A stretch of DNA of 64,000 nt from Herpetosiphon llansteffanensis (GTDB lineage: Bacteria; Chloroflexota; Chloroflexia; Chloroflexales; Herpetosiphonaceae). The notes under the pieces are model-generated. The model saw only the letters and a program-made list of their open reading frames with translations. It made no database searches and was not told the origin of the DNA. A program made the translations under genes and the position numbers. The stretch covers positions 43,040 to 107,039 of the forward strand of contig NZ_PUBZ01000082.1 in the NCBI RefSeq assembly GCF_003205875.1. Reading direction: 5' to 3'. Positions 16,036 through 25,126 of this stretch are shown piece by piece; position 1 is the first letter of the stretch; each line of letters opens with the position of its first letter.

Positions 16036-16659
16036 ATGTCAATTCAACATGCCTACAATCAATGGGCCACAAGCTATGATACTGACCATAATCGTACCCG
16101 CGACCTTGATCAACAATTGATGCGCGAGCTGTTGCAGGGCCAAAACTATCGAGCAATTCTGGAGTTGGGCTGTGGCACGGGCAAAAATACGCAGTTTTTT
16201 AGCACACTTGGCGCTGAAGTGGTGGCGCTCGATTTCTCAGCAGGCATGCTTGAGCAAGCACGCAGCAAAATCAATGCAAGCCATGTGCAATTTCAGCAGG
16301 CCGATTTAACCCAAGCATGGCCAGTTGCCAGCGGTCATTTCGATTTGGTGGTGACGAACCTGGTGCTTGAGCATCTGGCTGATCTCGATCATTTTTTTGC
16401 CCAAGCCAGCCAAGCTATGGCCGCTCATGGGCAATTATTGGTTTCTGAATTACACCCATTTCGCCAGTATCAAGGCTCGCAGGCTCGTTTCCAAGGCCAA
16501 ACAGGCGTGATTCAAGTTCCTGCTTTTACCCATCATATCAGCGATTTTTTGCTGGCGGCGGCCAAGGCTGGCTTGCAGCTGAGCCAATTGCACGAACATT
16601 GGCATAACGATGATCTTAATCTTCCTCCACGCTTGCTCACGCTGCGTTGGCACAAATAA
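16036..16659 (+). CDS. Class I SAM-dependent methyltransferase
   Basis: 207 aa. The start at 16036 has AGGAG 8 nt upstream; an in-frame start at 15949 would lie inside the preceding hairpin. The Rossmann-like methyltransferase fold is shown by motif I ILELGCGTGKN (about 41-51) and motif II VVALDFSAGMLEQAR. The motif IV/post-I region is FDLVVTNLVLEHL, followed by HGQLLVSELHPFRQYQ. The Methyltransf_11-type layout matches small-molecule methyltransferases (ubiquinone/menaquinone or polyketide-type), but the substrate cannot be read from sequence. No biosynthetic neighbours are present. Confidence 0.85.
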   Translation: MSIQHAYNQWATSYDTDHNRTRDLDQQLMRELLQGQNYRAILELGCGTGKNTQFFSTLGAEVVALDFSAGMLEQARSKINASHVQFQQADLTQAWPVASGHFDLVVTNLVLEHLADLDHFFAQASQAMAAHGQLLVSELHPFRQYQGSQARFQGQTGVIQVPAFTHHISDFLLAAAKAGLQLSQLHEHWHNDDLNLPPRLLTLRWHK

Positions 16660-16788
16660 GCGAACGCTGGCAGAGATTGTGCTAGCAATCACCCTTTAAT
16701 TGCAGCGCTTGTAACACCACTACGGCCAAGTACGTAGAAGCGCCAACATACTCTCAGCAGAATCTCAGCTTGCGCAGCCCTGCAACTA

Positions 16789-16817
16789 TTCACAAAAGCC
16801 CTGAGATCGTCTAGACT
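16789..16817 (+). promoter_or_regulatory. Promoter of the Ser/Thr kinase gene
   Basis: TTCACA (16789-16794), 17-bp spacer, TAGACT (16812-16817). This is a reasonable sigma-70-type match 37 bp upstream of the kinase start. No other gene could use it. Confidence 0.45.
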
Positions 16818-16853
16818 GAGCCGACACAATGAATTATTGTGAGGTCTTTTTAT

Positions 16854-19547
16854 ATGCAAGATCCCCAGTTGATTGGGCGCATGCTCAATCATTTCAAAAT
16901 TGTTGATAAACTTGGTCAGGGTGGGATGGCGATGGTCTATCGTGCCTACCAAGAAAACCTCAATCGTACGGTGGCGCTCAAATTGTTGCCCCCAGAGATG
17001 ACGTTTGACCAAAGTTATATTGCACGCTTTCAGCAAGAAGCTCGGGCAGCTGCTGGGCTTGAACATACCCATATTGTGCCAATCTACGAAATTGGCCAAG
17101 CTGAAGGCTTTTACTATATCGTGATGAAATACATTGAGGGCAATACGCTCAAGGAAAATATTGAGCAAGAAGCCCCAATGTCGGTCAATCGCGTGTTGGA
17201 GTTGCTTGAGCCAATTGGCAAGGCACTCGATTATGCTCATAAGAAGGGTGTCATTCACCGTGACATCAAGCCCTCGAATGTGATGCTCACGCCAGAAGGT
17301 TGGGTTTATTTGACCGACTTTGGCTTGGCGCGTGGCGGTAGCAGCGACTCAGGGCTAACCCAAATTGGTACGGTAATGGGCACGCCTGAATATATGTCGC
17401 CGGAGCAGGCCCAAGGCTTGGCGGTGGGCGCGGCGAGCGATTTGTATTCGTTGGCAATTATGGCCTACGAAATGCTGACCAAGCAAATGCCATTTGTGGC
17501 CAATAATCCCCAAGCAGTGCTGTTGGCGCGGGTCATTCGTGCGCCGCGAGCACCAAGCGATTTGCTGCCAACGATGCGTTCGGCGGTTGAAGATGTGTTG
17601 ATGAAAGCCTTGGCGCGCACGCCCGAGGCGCGTTATGCAACCGCTGCTGATTTCTTTGAAGCCTTGCGTCAAGCCAATAATGGGGCGCAGCCAAACATTC
17701 CTGCAACGCCAGCCTTTGTGCCAAACCAACAACCAAATTATGCGCCAACGCCAAGTTACCCAGCAACTCCGATGAGTAATCAACAGGCGGCTGTGCCACC
17801 GTATCAGCCAACGCCATTGAGTAATCAGCAGATTCGGCCTAGTTATCCAAGCAATCCAAGCAATCAACACGTGCCAATGCACAATCAATCGCCGTATGAT
17901 GGCTATATTGCGGCCAATACCCAAGCGACGAAGCCAGCGATTATGCCGGTAACTGGCCAAACCGTGCACTATCATCAGCAGCCAATTAGCCAACCAAGTC
18001 CTGCCGCATACACGCCACCAGCAACCGCTTCGGCCCAGCGCAATAAACAAAAATTGACGATCTGGATTGGCGTAGGGGTTCTGCTGCTGATTGCGGCAGT
18101 CGTTGGGATTATTTTGGCCAATAGCAGCGATGCTGAAGATATTATTGCTCAAGGCGATGCAGCATTTGAACGGCGTGGCGGCTTGATCGAGGCGATTAAT
18201 CTCTACAAAGAAGCAACTGCTGCCGATGATGAGAGTTTCGATGCCCACGAAAAACTGGCGATTGCCTACCTGATGCGTGGCCAAACGCCCGATGCCAACG
18301 AGGCAATTCGCAAAGCAATCGCGCTTGATGCCGATCAAGCCAGTGGCCATGCTTGGTTAAGCCAAGTACACTCAGATAATCGTCAACATAACGATGCCTT
18401 GGCCGAGGCCGAAGAAGCAGTACGTTTGGATGGCAATAATCCCTTGGCCTATATAGCGCGGGCTACTGCTCGCTCTGATGTTGGCAACGAGCTAGGCGAT
18501 AGCGATTTGCTCAAGCAAGCGTTGGCCGATGCAGATAAGTCGATTGAGTTGGCGGCCAATCGTTCGCGCTTTGAACAAGCCATGGCCTATAGCGCCAAAG
18601 GCTATGTGCAATGGGTTCTCTATCAAGACGAAACCAGCCGCGACGCGGGAGCTGGCAAAGAATATGTCGTCGATGGCATTGATAATTTCAATCGGGCGAT
18701 TGGTTTGCAAGAGCAATTGCCATTGCTGCGCAATAATATTGGCTATTTTTATGCTGAACAAGGGCGGGTTGCGCTCTACTTAGGTGAATCGGAAACCGCT
18801 GAGCAGCGTTTTGCTAAAGCCTATCAATCATTTGACGATGCCTTAGCGCTCGATCCCAATTATGGTTTGGCCTTTGCGGGCAAGGGCTGGACGCAAATTT
18901 ACGAACGTAAATATGAAGAAGCCCAGCAATTTTTCGATCAGGCACTTGAACGCAACCCCAAAGATGCCAATGCCTTAAATGGCCGCGCGCTAACCAACTG
19001 GTGGCTTGGCCGCAACAATTCGAGCGATCCGCAGAGCGATTATGCAGCTGCGATTCGCGATTATGAGGCTGCTTTGGCAGGCGCGCCATCGTGGCTTTCG
19101 GTCTATGTCGATTTGGGCTATGTCTATCTCTACGACACCAAAGATACCGATAAAGCGATTGCAACCTTCAAAAAGGCCTTAGAGCGTGATCCCGATTACC
19201 CAAATGCGATTGCTGGCCTTGCTGATACCTACTATGAAACGCGCTATTACGATGAGGCGTTGAAGCTCTACGAGCAAACAATTGACCTCAAGCCCGATTT
19301 TGCGACCGCCTACCTCGGCAAAGCCAATGTCTTGTACTCTAGAAAAGAGTACGATGCGGCAATTGACCAATACAGTACGGCGCTTGAATATGATTCCTCG
19401 CTCAAAAACGCCTATATCGGCAAAGCCTATTGTTACCAAGGCAAAGGCAATATTGAAGAGGCGCGCAAAGTGCTTGAAGATGGAATCGATTCGGTATCGT
19501 ATAATGATCAATCAGAATTGAAAGCTATATTGGATAAACTGAAATAA
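16854..19547 (+). CDS. Transmembrane Ser/Thr protein kinase with C-terminal TPR repeats
   Basis: 897 aa, starting at ATG 16854 with GAGG 9 nt upstream. The N-terminal Hanks-type kinase domain (about 10-275) is complete: GQGGMAMVYRA P-loop, ATP-binding K43, HRDIKPSN (D137), DFG (155-157), GTPEYMSPEQ activation region. A low-complexity Pro/Gln/Asn/Thr-rich linker covers about 280-400, and a transmembrane helix lies at about 401-423 (WIGVGVLLLIAAVVGIILA). The remainder is a TPR solenoid (for example YLGKANVLYSRKEYDAAIDQY), predicted outside the cell. The layout suggests a receptor kinase whose exported TPRs sense a ligand or cell-surface protein. Its stop overlaps the next start (TAATG), coupling it to a small membrane protein. 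Confidence 0.9.
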   Translation: MQDPQLIGRMLNHFKIVDKLGQGGMAMVYRAYQENLNRTVALKLLPPEMTFDQSYIARFQQEARAAAGLEHTHIVPIYEIGQAEGFYYIVMKYIEGNTLKENIEQEAPMSVNRVLELLEPIGKALDYAHKKGVIHRDIKPSNVMLTPEGWVYLTDFGLARGGSSDSGLTQIGTVMGTPEYMSPEQAQGLAVGAASDLYSLAIMAYEMLTKQMPFVANNPQAVLLARVIRAPRAPSDLLPTMRSAVEDVLMKALARTPEARYATAADFFEALRQANNGAQPNIPATPAFVPNQQPNYAPTPSYPATPMSNQQAAVPPYQPTPLSNQQIRPSYPSNPSNQHVPMHNQSPYDGYIAANTQATKPAIMPVTGQTVHYHQQPISQPSPAAYTPPATASAQRNKQKLTIWIGVGVLLLIAAVVGIILANSSDAEDIIAQGDAAFERRGGLIEAINLYKEATAADDESFDAHEKLAIAYLMRGQTPDANEAIRKAIALDADQASGHAWLSQVHSDNRQHNDALAEAEEAVRLDGNNPLAYIARATARSDVGNELGDSDLLKQALADADKSIELAANRSRFEQAMAYSAKGYVQWVLYQDETSRDAGAGKEYVVDGIDNFNRAIGLQEQLPLLRNNIGYFYAEQGRVALYLGESETAEQRFAKAYQSFDDALALDPNYGLAFAGKGWTQIYERKYEEAQQFFDQALERNPKDANALNGRALTNWWLGRNNSSDPQSDYAAAIRDYEAALAGAPSWLSVYVDLGYVYLYDTKDTDKAIATFKKALERDPDYPNAIAGLADTYYETRYYDEALKLYEQTIDLKPDFATAYLGKANVLYSRKEYDAAIDQYSTALEYDSSLKNAYIGKAYCYQGKGNIEEARKVLEDGIDSVSYNDQSELKAILDKLK

Positions 19548-19828
19548 TGCGACCACTGATTCTCTCACTTCCAGCAGTCATTATGTGCTGCGGCATCATT
19601 TGGATGGCCGCAGCAACCACGTTTTTCGCCAATCGTTCTGGTCGGGTAGCCGACCTGCGCAAATTATTTAGTCAGATGAGCCTTGGCATTGGGGCAGCGT
19701 TTTTAGTTTGGGCGGGCATTGTGATGCTGCTCGATATTGTTAAAATCGCGTATCCCACCATCTTTGCGATTGTTGGGGCCATCTTTCTGTTTCAAGGTTG
19801 GGCATTTAGCCGTTTCAAGCTATTCTAA
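19547..19828 (+). CDS. Small membrane protein of unknown function
   Basis: 93 aa with about three hydrophobic helices (residues 7-27, 46-65, 69-87). Its first base is the last base of the kinase stop (TAATG), so translation is coupled. Family not recognised. Context suggests an accessory membrane partner of the kinase, but nothing in the sequence proves this. Confidence 0.65.
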   Translation: MRPLILSLPAVIMCCGIIWMAAATTFFANRSGRVADLRKLFSQMSLGIGAAFLVWAGIVMLLDIVKIAYPTIFAIVGAIFLFQGWAFSRFKLF

Positions 19829-19846
19829 ACCAGCAAGGAGCCTGCT

Positions 19847-20368
19847 ATGGGGGTTGTACCACTGATCGAGCTTGGAAACCCATTGTTACGCCAGCCAGCA
19901 ACCCCATTTGCAGACCCAACCAGCCCTGAAGTGGCGCGGATTTTGAATGATATGCGCGATACGTTGGCCGATATGCGCCAACGCATTGGCTATGGCCGAG
20001 GCATTGCCGCCCCGCAAATTGGCGTGCTCAAACGCCTAATATTGATCGATACTCCCGAAGCGAATTTGGTCTTGGTTAACCCACGTTTCGAGCGCTGGAG
20101 CCGCGAGGAAGATGAGCGCTATGAATCGTGTTTTAGTTTTTCTGGCATTTGGGGGCTGGTGCAACGCCCGCTGGGCGTAACCGTTGTCGCTTATACCTTG
20201 GCTGGCGAGGAGCAACGCATCGAAGCAACTGGCAGTCTCTCGCGCATCATCCAGCACGAAATGGATCATCTTGATGGCTTTATATGGCTCGATCGTAACC
20301 CCGATTTGCATAGCCTCTGCACAACCCAAGAATATGAAAAACGCTACGTCAGCCGCGAATCACATTAA
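19847..20368 (+). CDS. def: Peptide deformylase
   Basis: 173 aa metalloenzyme that removes the N-terminal formyl group from nascent proteins. AAGGAG precedes the start. Motif 1 GRGIAAPQIG (50-59), motif 2 ESCFS (93-97; Cys95 is a metal ligand; consensus EGCLS) and motif 3 HEMDHLDG (137-144; two His ligands and catalytic Glu) are all present and in order. The Gly-to-Ser and Leu-to-Phe changes in motif 2 place it away from the classical type 1 enzyme; it may be a divergent or secondary copy. fmt is not adjacent. The 3' end overlaps the convergent gene by 9 bp. Confidence 0.9.
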   Translation: MGVVPLIELGNPLLRQPATPFADPTSPEVARILNDMRDTLADMRQRIGYGRGIAAPQIGVLKRLILIDTPEANLVLVNPRFERWSREEDERYESCFSFSGIWGLVQRPLGVTVVAYTLAGEEQRIEATGSLSRIIQHEMDHLDGFIWLDRNPDLHSLCTTQEYEKRYVSRESH

Positions 20369-20707
20369 TTGCTTGAGCATGGTTTGGGCTGCCTGAGCTG
20401 CAAGTTGCGCATGGCGATCATCAATTCCATAGACTGCAATGTAGATTGTAATTTCGGCCTTGGTTGCAGCAACCAATGGCTTCGGTGCATTGCGCCACGA
20501 ATTATGGCCATTGGCCTCGGTGCGCGAAACATAACACACCTGATCGCCTGTATCCATCATTAATTTACAATGGCCAAGCCACTCTGGCGCGGCGGTGCAA
20601 ATGCACTCGTCGGCTGCTTGCAAGGCTGCTTCAAAAAGCGCTTGCAGCTGGTTGGTTGCTGAAAGTTCGAGTTGTTCGACAAGCGTTGCTGCGCCAATTT
20701 CTAGCAT
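20360..20707 (-). CDS. Small hypothetical protein downstream of a G3E GTPase
   Basis: 115 aa; AAGGAG spaced about 7 nt from ATG at 20707. This ribosome-binding site directly follows the GTPase stop, so the two are one operon (12 bp apart). Predicted alpha/beta, soluble, with three Cys (DECICTA, GHCKLMM, QVCYVSR) and two His in the middle. Not recognised. Given its partner, a metal- or cofactor-related role is possible but unproven. Confidence 0.7.
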   Translation of the reverse strand: MLEIGAATLVEQLELSATNQLQALFEAALQAADECICTAAPEWLGHCKLMMDTGDQVCYVSRTEANGHNSWRNAPKPLVAATKAEITIYIAVYGIDDRHAQLAAQAAQTMLKQLM

Positions 20708-20719
20708 GCAGTTGCTCCT

Positions 20720-21328
20720 TTAGCGCAATGGCTCACTAAATGCCCGTAGCATCAAGGTGGTAGCTGCTGGATCATCGGCAGTAAACGGAATCACTGGCAC
20801 ATCTGGGCGCAAACTACGAATCTCGGCGGCGACATGCTCCAGCACACTTGGCTCTACTAAATCGCTTTTGGGCAACACAATCACATCGGCGATATTAATT
20901 TGGCCGCGCAACAAATCGCCTAAGCCATAGCTATCGTGCCACATTTTGCCAAAGCGCACCGGATCGACCAAAGCAATAAAACGCCAATTGATCTGGCTGA
21001 TCATTGGGTGTTGCAAGCTGGCTTTGAGCAATTCAGGCTTGGCAATACCGCTGGCTTCAAGCAGCAGCCAATCTGGCTCATAATGTTCGCTCAAACGCTG
21101 CACCGTAATTTGCAAGGGCAAGGCCAAATCGCAACAAACGCAGCCAGCCCGCAATTCGCGCACCGTCATGCCCTGCGATTGCAGATAGCGGCCATCGATG
21201 CCAACGCTACCACGCTCGTTTTCGATAATCGCCACATACTCGCCACGATCAGCCAAGGCATTGGCGACCGCTAATAGCAAGGTTGTTTTGCCTGTTCCCA
21301 AAAAGCCAGTTAATACCGCCGCGCGCAT
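20720..21328 (-). CDS. Short COG0523/G3E-family GTPase (CobW/UreG/HypB-like)
   Basis: 202 aa; GGAGGG 8 nt upstream. Walker A GFLGTGKTT (8-16), ENERG (36-40) and the COG0523 metal-binding CxCC motif (C63-V-C65-C66) are present, followed by LLLEASGIAKP (switch/Walker B region). The guanine-specificity motif, normally NKxD, reads PKSD (153-156). The usual C-terminal CobW_C domain is absent. The family delivers metals or cofactors (Zn, Co, Ni) to client enzymes using GTP hydrolysis. The client is unknown; the small Cys-containing protein encoded immediately downstream is the obvious candidate partner. Confidence 0.85.
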   Translation of the reverse strand: MRAAVLTGFLGTGKTTLLLAVANALADRGEYVAIIENERGSVGIDGRYLQSQGMTVRELRAGCVCCDLALPLQITVQRLSEHYEPDWLLLEASGIAKPELLKASLQHPMISQINWRFIALVDPVRFGKMWHDSYGLGDLLRGQINIADVIVLPKSDLVEPSVLEHVAAEIRSLRPDVPVIPFTADDPAATTLMLRAFSEPLR

Positions 21329-21358
21329 AGCCGTGCCCTCCGCTGAATCACCTTGGTA

Positions 21359-22381
21359 TTATAGACCATGTGCTTGGCGAAACGTCGCCTCTGTCGCCGC
21401 CAATAATGCCTCGCGCTGCTCCAAGGGCAAATGATATTCGTGGTGTTTTAGTGTATCAGGGTAGATTTGAATTGATTGGGCTTCGCTTTGGGCAATAATT
21501 TCAGTGAAAAAATTAAATGCTTGATTTTGATGAGCATCGAGTAATTTAGTTTTAATTGTTTCCCATGCAGCTGCATAATCCACAATTGGTAAGGTTACGT
21601 GCTGACCGACGATTTGCTGATATTGGCTAAAATCATAGCCATAGTGATGCAAGCGCCAGCCAGTCCAAGGATGCGGCAACAATTGCATGTTTGCGTTAAT
21701 CTCAGCACTCCAGACATAGACAACCTGCTGTTGCAGATCAAGATGCAAACAATCAACTAACTCTTTATGCATCAAACTTAAATCAAATGTTTGATAGATT
21801 AAATGCTGCTGTAAACCATCAAAAGCTTGCAGCGGTGCATAGAGCAAATTAAATATATCTTCTTGTAAAGGAAAGAAATACACTTGGTCATCATTAAACC
21901 GGATACTGAGCAAGGTCCACACCTTAGCATCAGCAGTAAGCACCTGAAATTGAGGTGTTTCTACTTGATACATACGCTCAGTTCGTTCATTCGTTAGCGG
22001 AAAGCTTTGGCAAAAATCATCGAATATGCCAAGATAGAGCGCAAAATCATACATTTTGCGATAGGCCCATTGAATTTTCCAGCTAGGCCAGCGGTAACCC
22101 ATACACTCAACCAAAATAGCTTGCTTGCTAAGATCGAGTGGCTCATTCTCGCAACCAAAGAGCAGCACGATCTGTTTAAAGGGATCGATTAAGATTCCAG
22201 ACTCAATGATATAGGGATCTGTCCATTGATCTGGCTGGCGTTGAGCTTGCATGCGAATGAGTTTGAGCGCATGCTCAGGCCCCCAAAAAACCTGAAACGG
22301 CAAAGTATTCGCAATCCAATGATCGTAGTAGAGTTCATAGCCGGTTTCGGTCACGATAATTAAATTGGTTCGATGCCCCAT
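21359..22381 (-). CDS. Hypothetical protein
   Basis: 340 aa, GGGAG 7 nt upstream of ATG. No motif I can name with certainty. The opening MGHRTNLIIVTETGYELYYD, then HWIANTLP and GPEHALKLI, recalls a group of uncharacterised bacterial proteins that begin similarly. The protein is rich in aromatic residues (Trp, Tyr, Phe), with no signal peptide or membrane segment. Base composition is somewhat more AT-rich than its neighbours. It lies 30 bp upstream of the GTPase gene on the same strand and may head that operon. Confidence 0.7.
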   Translation of the reverse strand: MGHRTNLIIVTETGYELYYDHWIANTLPFQVFWGPEHALKLIRMQAQRQPDQWTDPYIIESGILIDPFKQIVLLFGCENEPLDLSKQAILVECMGYRWPSWKIQWAYRKMYDFALYLGIFDDFCQSFPLTNERTERMYQVETPQFQVLTADAKVWTLLSIRFNDDQVYFFPLQEDIFNLLYAPLQAFDGLQQHLIYQTFDLSLMHKELVDCLHLDLQQQVVYVWSAEINANMQLLPHPWTGWRLHHYGYDFSQYQQIVGQHVTLPIVDYAAAWETIKTKLLDAHQNQAFNFFTEIIAQSEAQSIQIYPDTLKHHEYHLPLEQREALLAATEATFRQAHGL

Positions 22382-22413
22382 CGCTAGCTCCCTTCACTGA
22401 TTATTTTGGTTGG

Positions 22414-25056
22414 TTAATGCAATAAGCCTTCGTCGCGGGCAATTGCCACTGCTTCGGTGCGGCTGCGGGCATTCAACTTGCCAAGCAAATTATTGACATG
22501 GCGTTTAACTGTACCAATCGCAATGATTAAACGTTCAGCAATTTCGGCGTTGCTATGGCCCAATGCCAATAATTTCAGCACTTCGATTTCGCGTTCGCTC
22601 AGCGGCTCGTTGAGGCTTTGGGCGGCGCTGGCAGTGCTGCTTTGTTGCAGCATTGCGGCTACAATCGCTGCTCGTTGGGCGGCATAGCTCGTGCCTTCGC
22701 GCAGCAATTGGGCCAGCACTGGGCCTGCATCAAGAAAGCCGCGCAACGCGCCTTCATGCTCGCTGATTGCCAACGCTTGTTCGAGTTGGGTTTGGGCTGG
22801 CTTGGGATTATTTTGGGCGGTATAAGCCAAGGCCAAGCTCAGCAGCCATTCCAACCGATTGCCGCCATATTTGATCGTTTGTTGCAGCAATGGTTGTACC
22901 AGTTGAATTGCTTGGGCTGGCTCGTTATTGGCAATCAGCCAGCGAGCATAGGTGTTGGCCGCGCCGACCTGCTGCCACTGCCAAACTGTTTGCTGCACAC
23001 TTTGCGCCCAACGCCGCACCGTAGCAAGATCGCCGAGAATCAAGGCCATACGAGCTTGGGTGGCTTGCACTTCGTTGACAAAGCGCCCAACATTATTGCG
23101 TTGGGCAAAATGCAGTGCTTGCTCGATTGAGGCTTGGCTATTGCGCCGCTCGTTATTGGCATGCTCAACCCGCGCGCGCAAACGATAGCCATCGGTGGCA
23201 ATATCCAAATAGCCATTAATTTGAGCGATTGCAATCGCCTGCTCGGCGTGGGTTTGGGCTTGCTCAAGCTGGTTCCATTCGTAACAAACTTCGCCCAAGC
23301 CAACGTGAATTAAGCCCAAGGCTGGCACTTGATGCCAACCACGCTCGCTGGCTAGCTCGATGCCACGGCGATAGGTTGCTGCTGCCTTGCGCAAATCGCC
23401 TTGTTGGGCTTGAATTTGGCCGAGATCGGCAATTGCCAAGAGCATGGCAAAGGTGTTGCCGCTGCGTTGATTGATCGTCACTGCATCGCTGGCCGCCGCC
23501 ACAGCAATAGTTAAATTGCCAGTTAAGCGCGCCGAAACGGTTAAGTTGCCGAGCAAAATTCCGCGCAACACCAAATCGTCGTGTTCGACGAGTTCAAGCG
23601 CTGCCTGCGAATGGCGCATCGAATGCTCAATATTATCGCCAAAGCGCAACAAGACCGCCTCGATGGTGGCAATTTCGGCTTTGGCGCGGGCTTGTTCGGC
23701 TTCTGGTAAGGCGGTAAGTTGGGCACTGGCTTGGTTAAGATGTTCTTCGATGCCCAAAATATCGACGGTCAGCAATTGCGACCAAGCAGCAATTAAGGCC
23801 AAATGGCTTGATTGGCTGAGTTGGCTGGCTGGCAAACGCGCCAACCAATTGCGCACACTCAAGGCTTCGCCACGCATCAAGGCATCGCGGCCAAATTGGG
23901 CAATCAAATTGGTAGCTTGTTGATGATCGTTGGCTGCAAGACTGTAGTTAATTGCCGTGTTCAAATCGTTGTTGGCTGCATGCCAAGCACTGGCGCGTTG
24001 CAAATACTCGGTTGGGGCTTGCGGATCGAGCTGCTGGAGCCGAAAACGCAAAAATTCGGCAAATAAATGATGATAGCGATACCAGCGCCGTTCATCATCG
24101 AGCGCGACCAAAAAGAGTTGCGCCGCCTCCAATTGCACTAGCATTTGCGCGCCTGTGCCTGGCTGCCAATCCAAGAGATGGTCGCATAAGGCTCCGGTCA
24201 AGCGTTCAGCTACGCTGGTTGCAAGCAGAAATTCAACCGTGGCTGGGTCAAGCCGATCAAGCACTTCTTCGGCCAAGTAATCGAAAATATAGCGATGGCT
24301 GCCGCTAAACCCACTTAATAATTGTTGCACATTGGTGCGATCTTTGGCCGAAAGCGCTGCCAATTGTAGCCCAGCAACCCAGCCTTCGGTGCGCTCGGTC
24401 AGCCAATCGATCGTTGCTTGATCGGGTAAATCGCTGAGGGTTTGGCGCAACAATTGGCTTGTTTCAGCAGCATTAAATCGCAGCACGCTAGCATCGATTT
24501 CGCTGAGGTAACCGCGCCCACGCCAACGCCCCAAAGGCAAGGGCGGCACGCTGCGGCTGGCGATAATCAGGTGCAATTGGGCTGGGAGTTGATCGACGAA
24601 CCAAGCCAGCGCAGTATGCACAACTGGCGTATCGATCCAATGATAATCATCGAGCACCAGCACGATTGGCGCGAGCTGAGCCACGCTAATTTCATTGATC
24701 AACAAGGTTAACACTGCTTCGATTGCTGGTTGCTGCAAGCCGTTCAACAACGCCAAGGCATTGCGGCCTAAGGCTGGTTCAAGCGTTTGCAGGGCGGCAA
24801 TCAGATAGCGTGCAAAGCGAATTGCATCATTGTCGTTACTATCTAGGGTGAGCCATGCAACGCGCTGATGCTCAGCGGCCAGCGCACTCAGCAAGGTGGT
24901 TTTGCCGCTGCCAGCGCTCGCGGTAATTAGGGTTACTCGCCCGCGCACAGCTATGCGCTCAAGCACATGCTGGCGCTCAACCAGCGTACTTGGGGTGTGC
25001 GGAGCTGCCAATTTGGTCAACAAAACTAATTGATGCAAGTCGCTCATAGTGCTCAT
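22414..25056 (-). CDS. MalT-like LuxR-family ATP-dependent transcriptional regulator
   Basis: 880 aa. A STAND-type NTPase occupies the N-terminal half: Walker A TASAGSGKTTLL (near 40-51), Walker B IVLVLDDYHWID (near 130). A helical TPR-like sensor region spans about 370-800. The C-terminus is a LuxR/GerE HTH (LSEREIEVLKLLALGHSNAEIAERL, here spanning about 818 onward). Length and order match MalT-type activators that bind an inducer and ATP, oligomerise and activate transcription. ATG at 25047 is an alternative start; neither start has a strong Shine-Dalgarno. A perfect 12-bp inverted repeat lies 8 bp upstream. Target genes are not apparent nearby. Confidence 0.88.
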   Translation of the reverse strand: MSTMSDLHQLVLLTKLAAPHTPSTLVERQHVLERIAVRGRVTLITASAGSGKTTLLSALAAEHQRVAWLTLDSNDNDAIRFARYLIAALQTLEPALGRNALALLNGLQQPAIEAVLTLLINEISVAQLAPIVLVLDDYHWIDTPVVHTALAWFVDQLPAQLHLIIASRSVPPLPLGRWRGRGYLSEIDASVLRFNAAETSQLLRQTLSDLPDQATIDWLTERTEGWVAGLQLAALSAKDRTNVQQLLSGFSGSHRYIFDYLAEEVLDRLDPATVEFLLATSVAERLTGALCDHLLDWQPGTGAQMLVQLEAAQLFLVALDDERRWYRYHHLFAEFLRFRLQQLDPQAPTEYLQRASAWHAANNDLNTAINYSLAANDHQQATNLIAQFGRDALMRGEALSVRNWLARLPASQLSQSSHLALIAAWSQLLTVDILGIEEHLNQASAQLTALPEAEQARAKAEIATIEAVLLRFGDNIEHSMRHSQAALELVEHDDLVLRGILLGNLTVSARLTGNLTIAVAAASDAVTINQRSGNTFAMLLAIADLGQIQAQQGDLRKAAATYRRGIELASERGWHQVPALGLIHVGLGEVCYEWNQLEQAQTHAEQAIAIAQINGYLDIATDGYRLRARVEHANNERRNSQASIEQALHFAQRNNVGRFVNEVQATQARMALILGDLATVRRWAQSVQQTVWQWQQVGAANTYARWLIANNEPAQAIQLVQPLLQQTIKYGGNRLEWLLSLALAYTAQNNPKPAQTQLEQALAISEHEGALRGFLDAGPVLAQLLREGTSYAAQRAAIVAAMLQQSSTASAAQSLNEPLSEREIEVLKLLALGHSNAEIAERLIIAIGTVKRHVNNLLGKLNARSRTEAVAIARDEGLLH

Positions 25057-25063
25057 TTGGCAA

Positions 25064-25092
25064 CATAGACCACCATGGTTTGGTGGTCTATG
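25064..25092. terminator. Perfect 12-bp inverted repeat between guaA and the MalT-like gene
   Basis: CATAGACCACCA (25064-25075) and TGGTGGTCTATG (25081-25092) with a 5-nt loop. It lies downstream of the guaA stop and just upstream of the MalT-like start. It may terminate guaA transcripts, or serve as an operator or attenuator for the regulator. No clear T-run follows on the minus strand. Confidence 0.6.
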
Positions 25093-25126
25093 CTCCTGCT
25101 AGAATGGGTTTGATTCGGTCAGAAGG

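Noticed and set aside
17355..18350. 331-codon minus-strand open frame opposite the Ser/Thr kinase
   Set aside because: Covers the kinase and its low-complexity linker; Arg/Trp/His-rich translation typical of an antisense frame.
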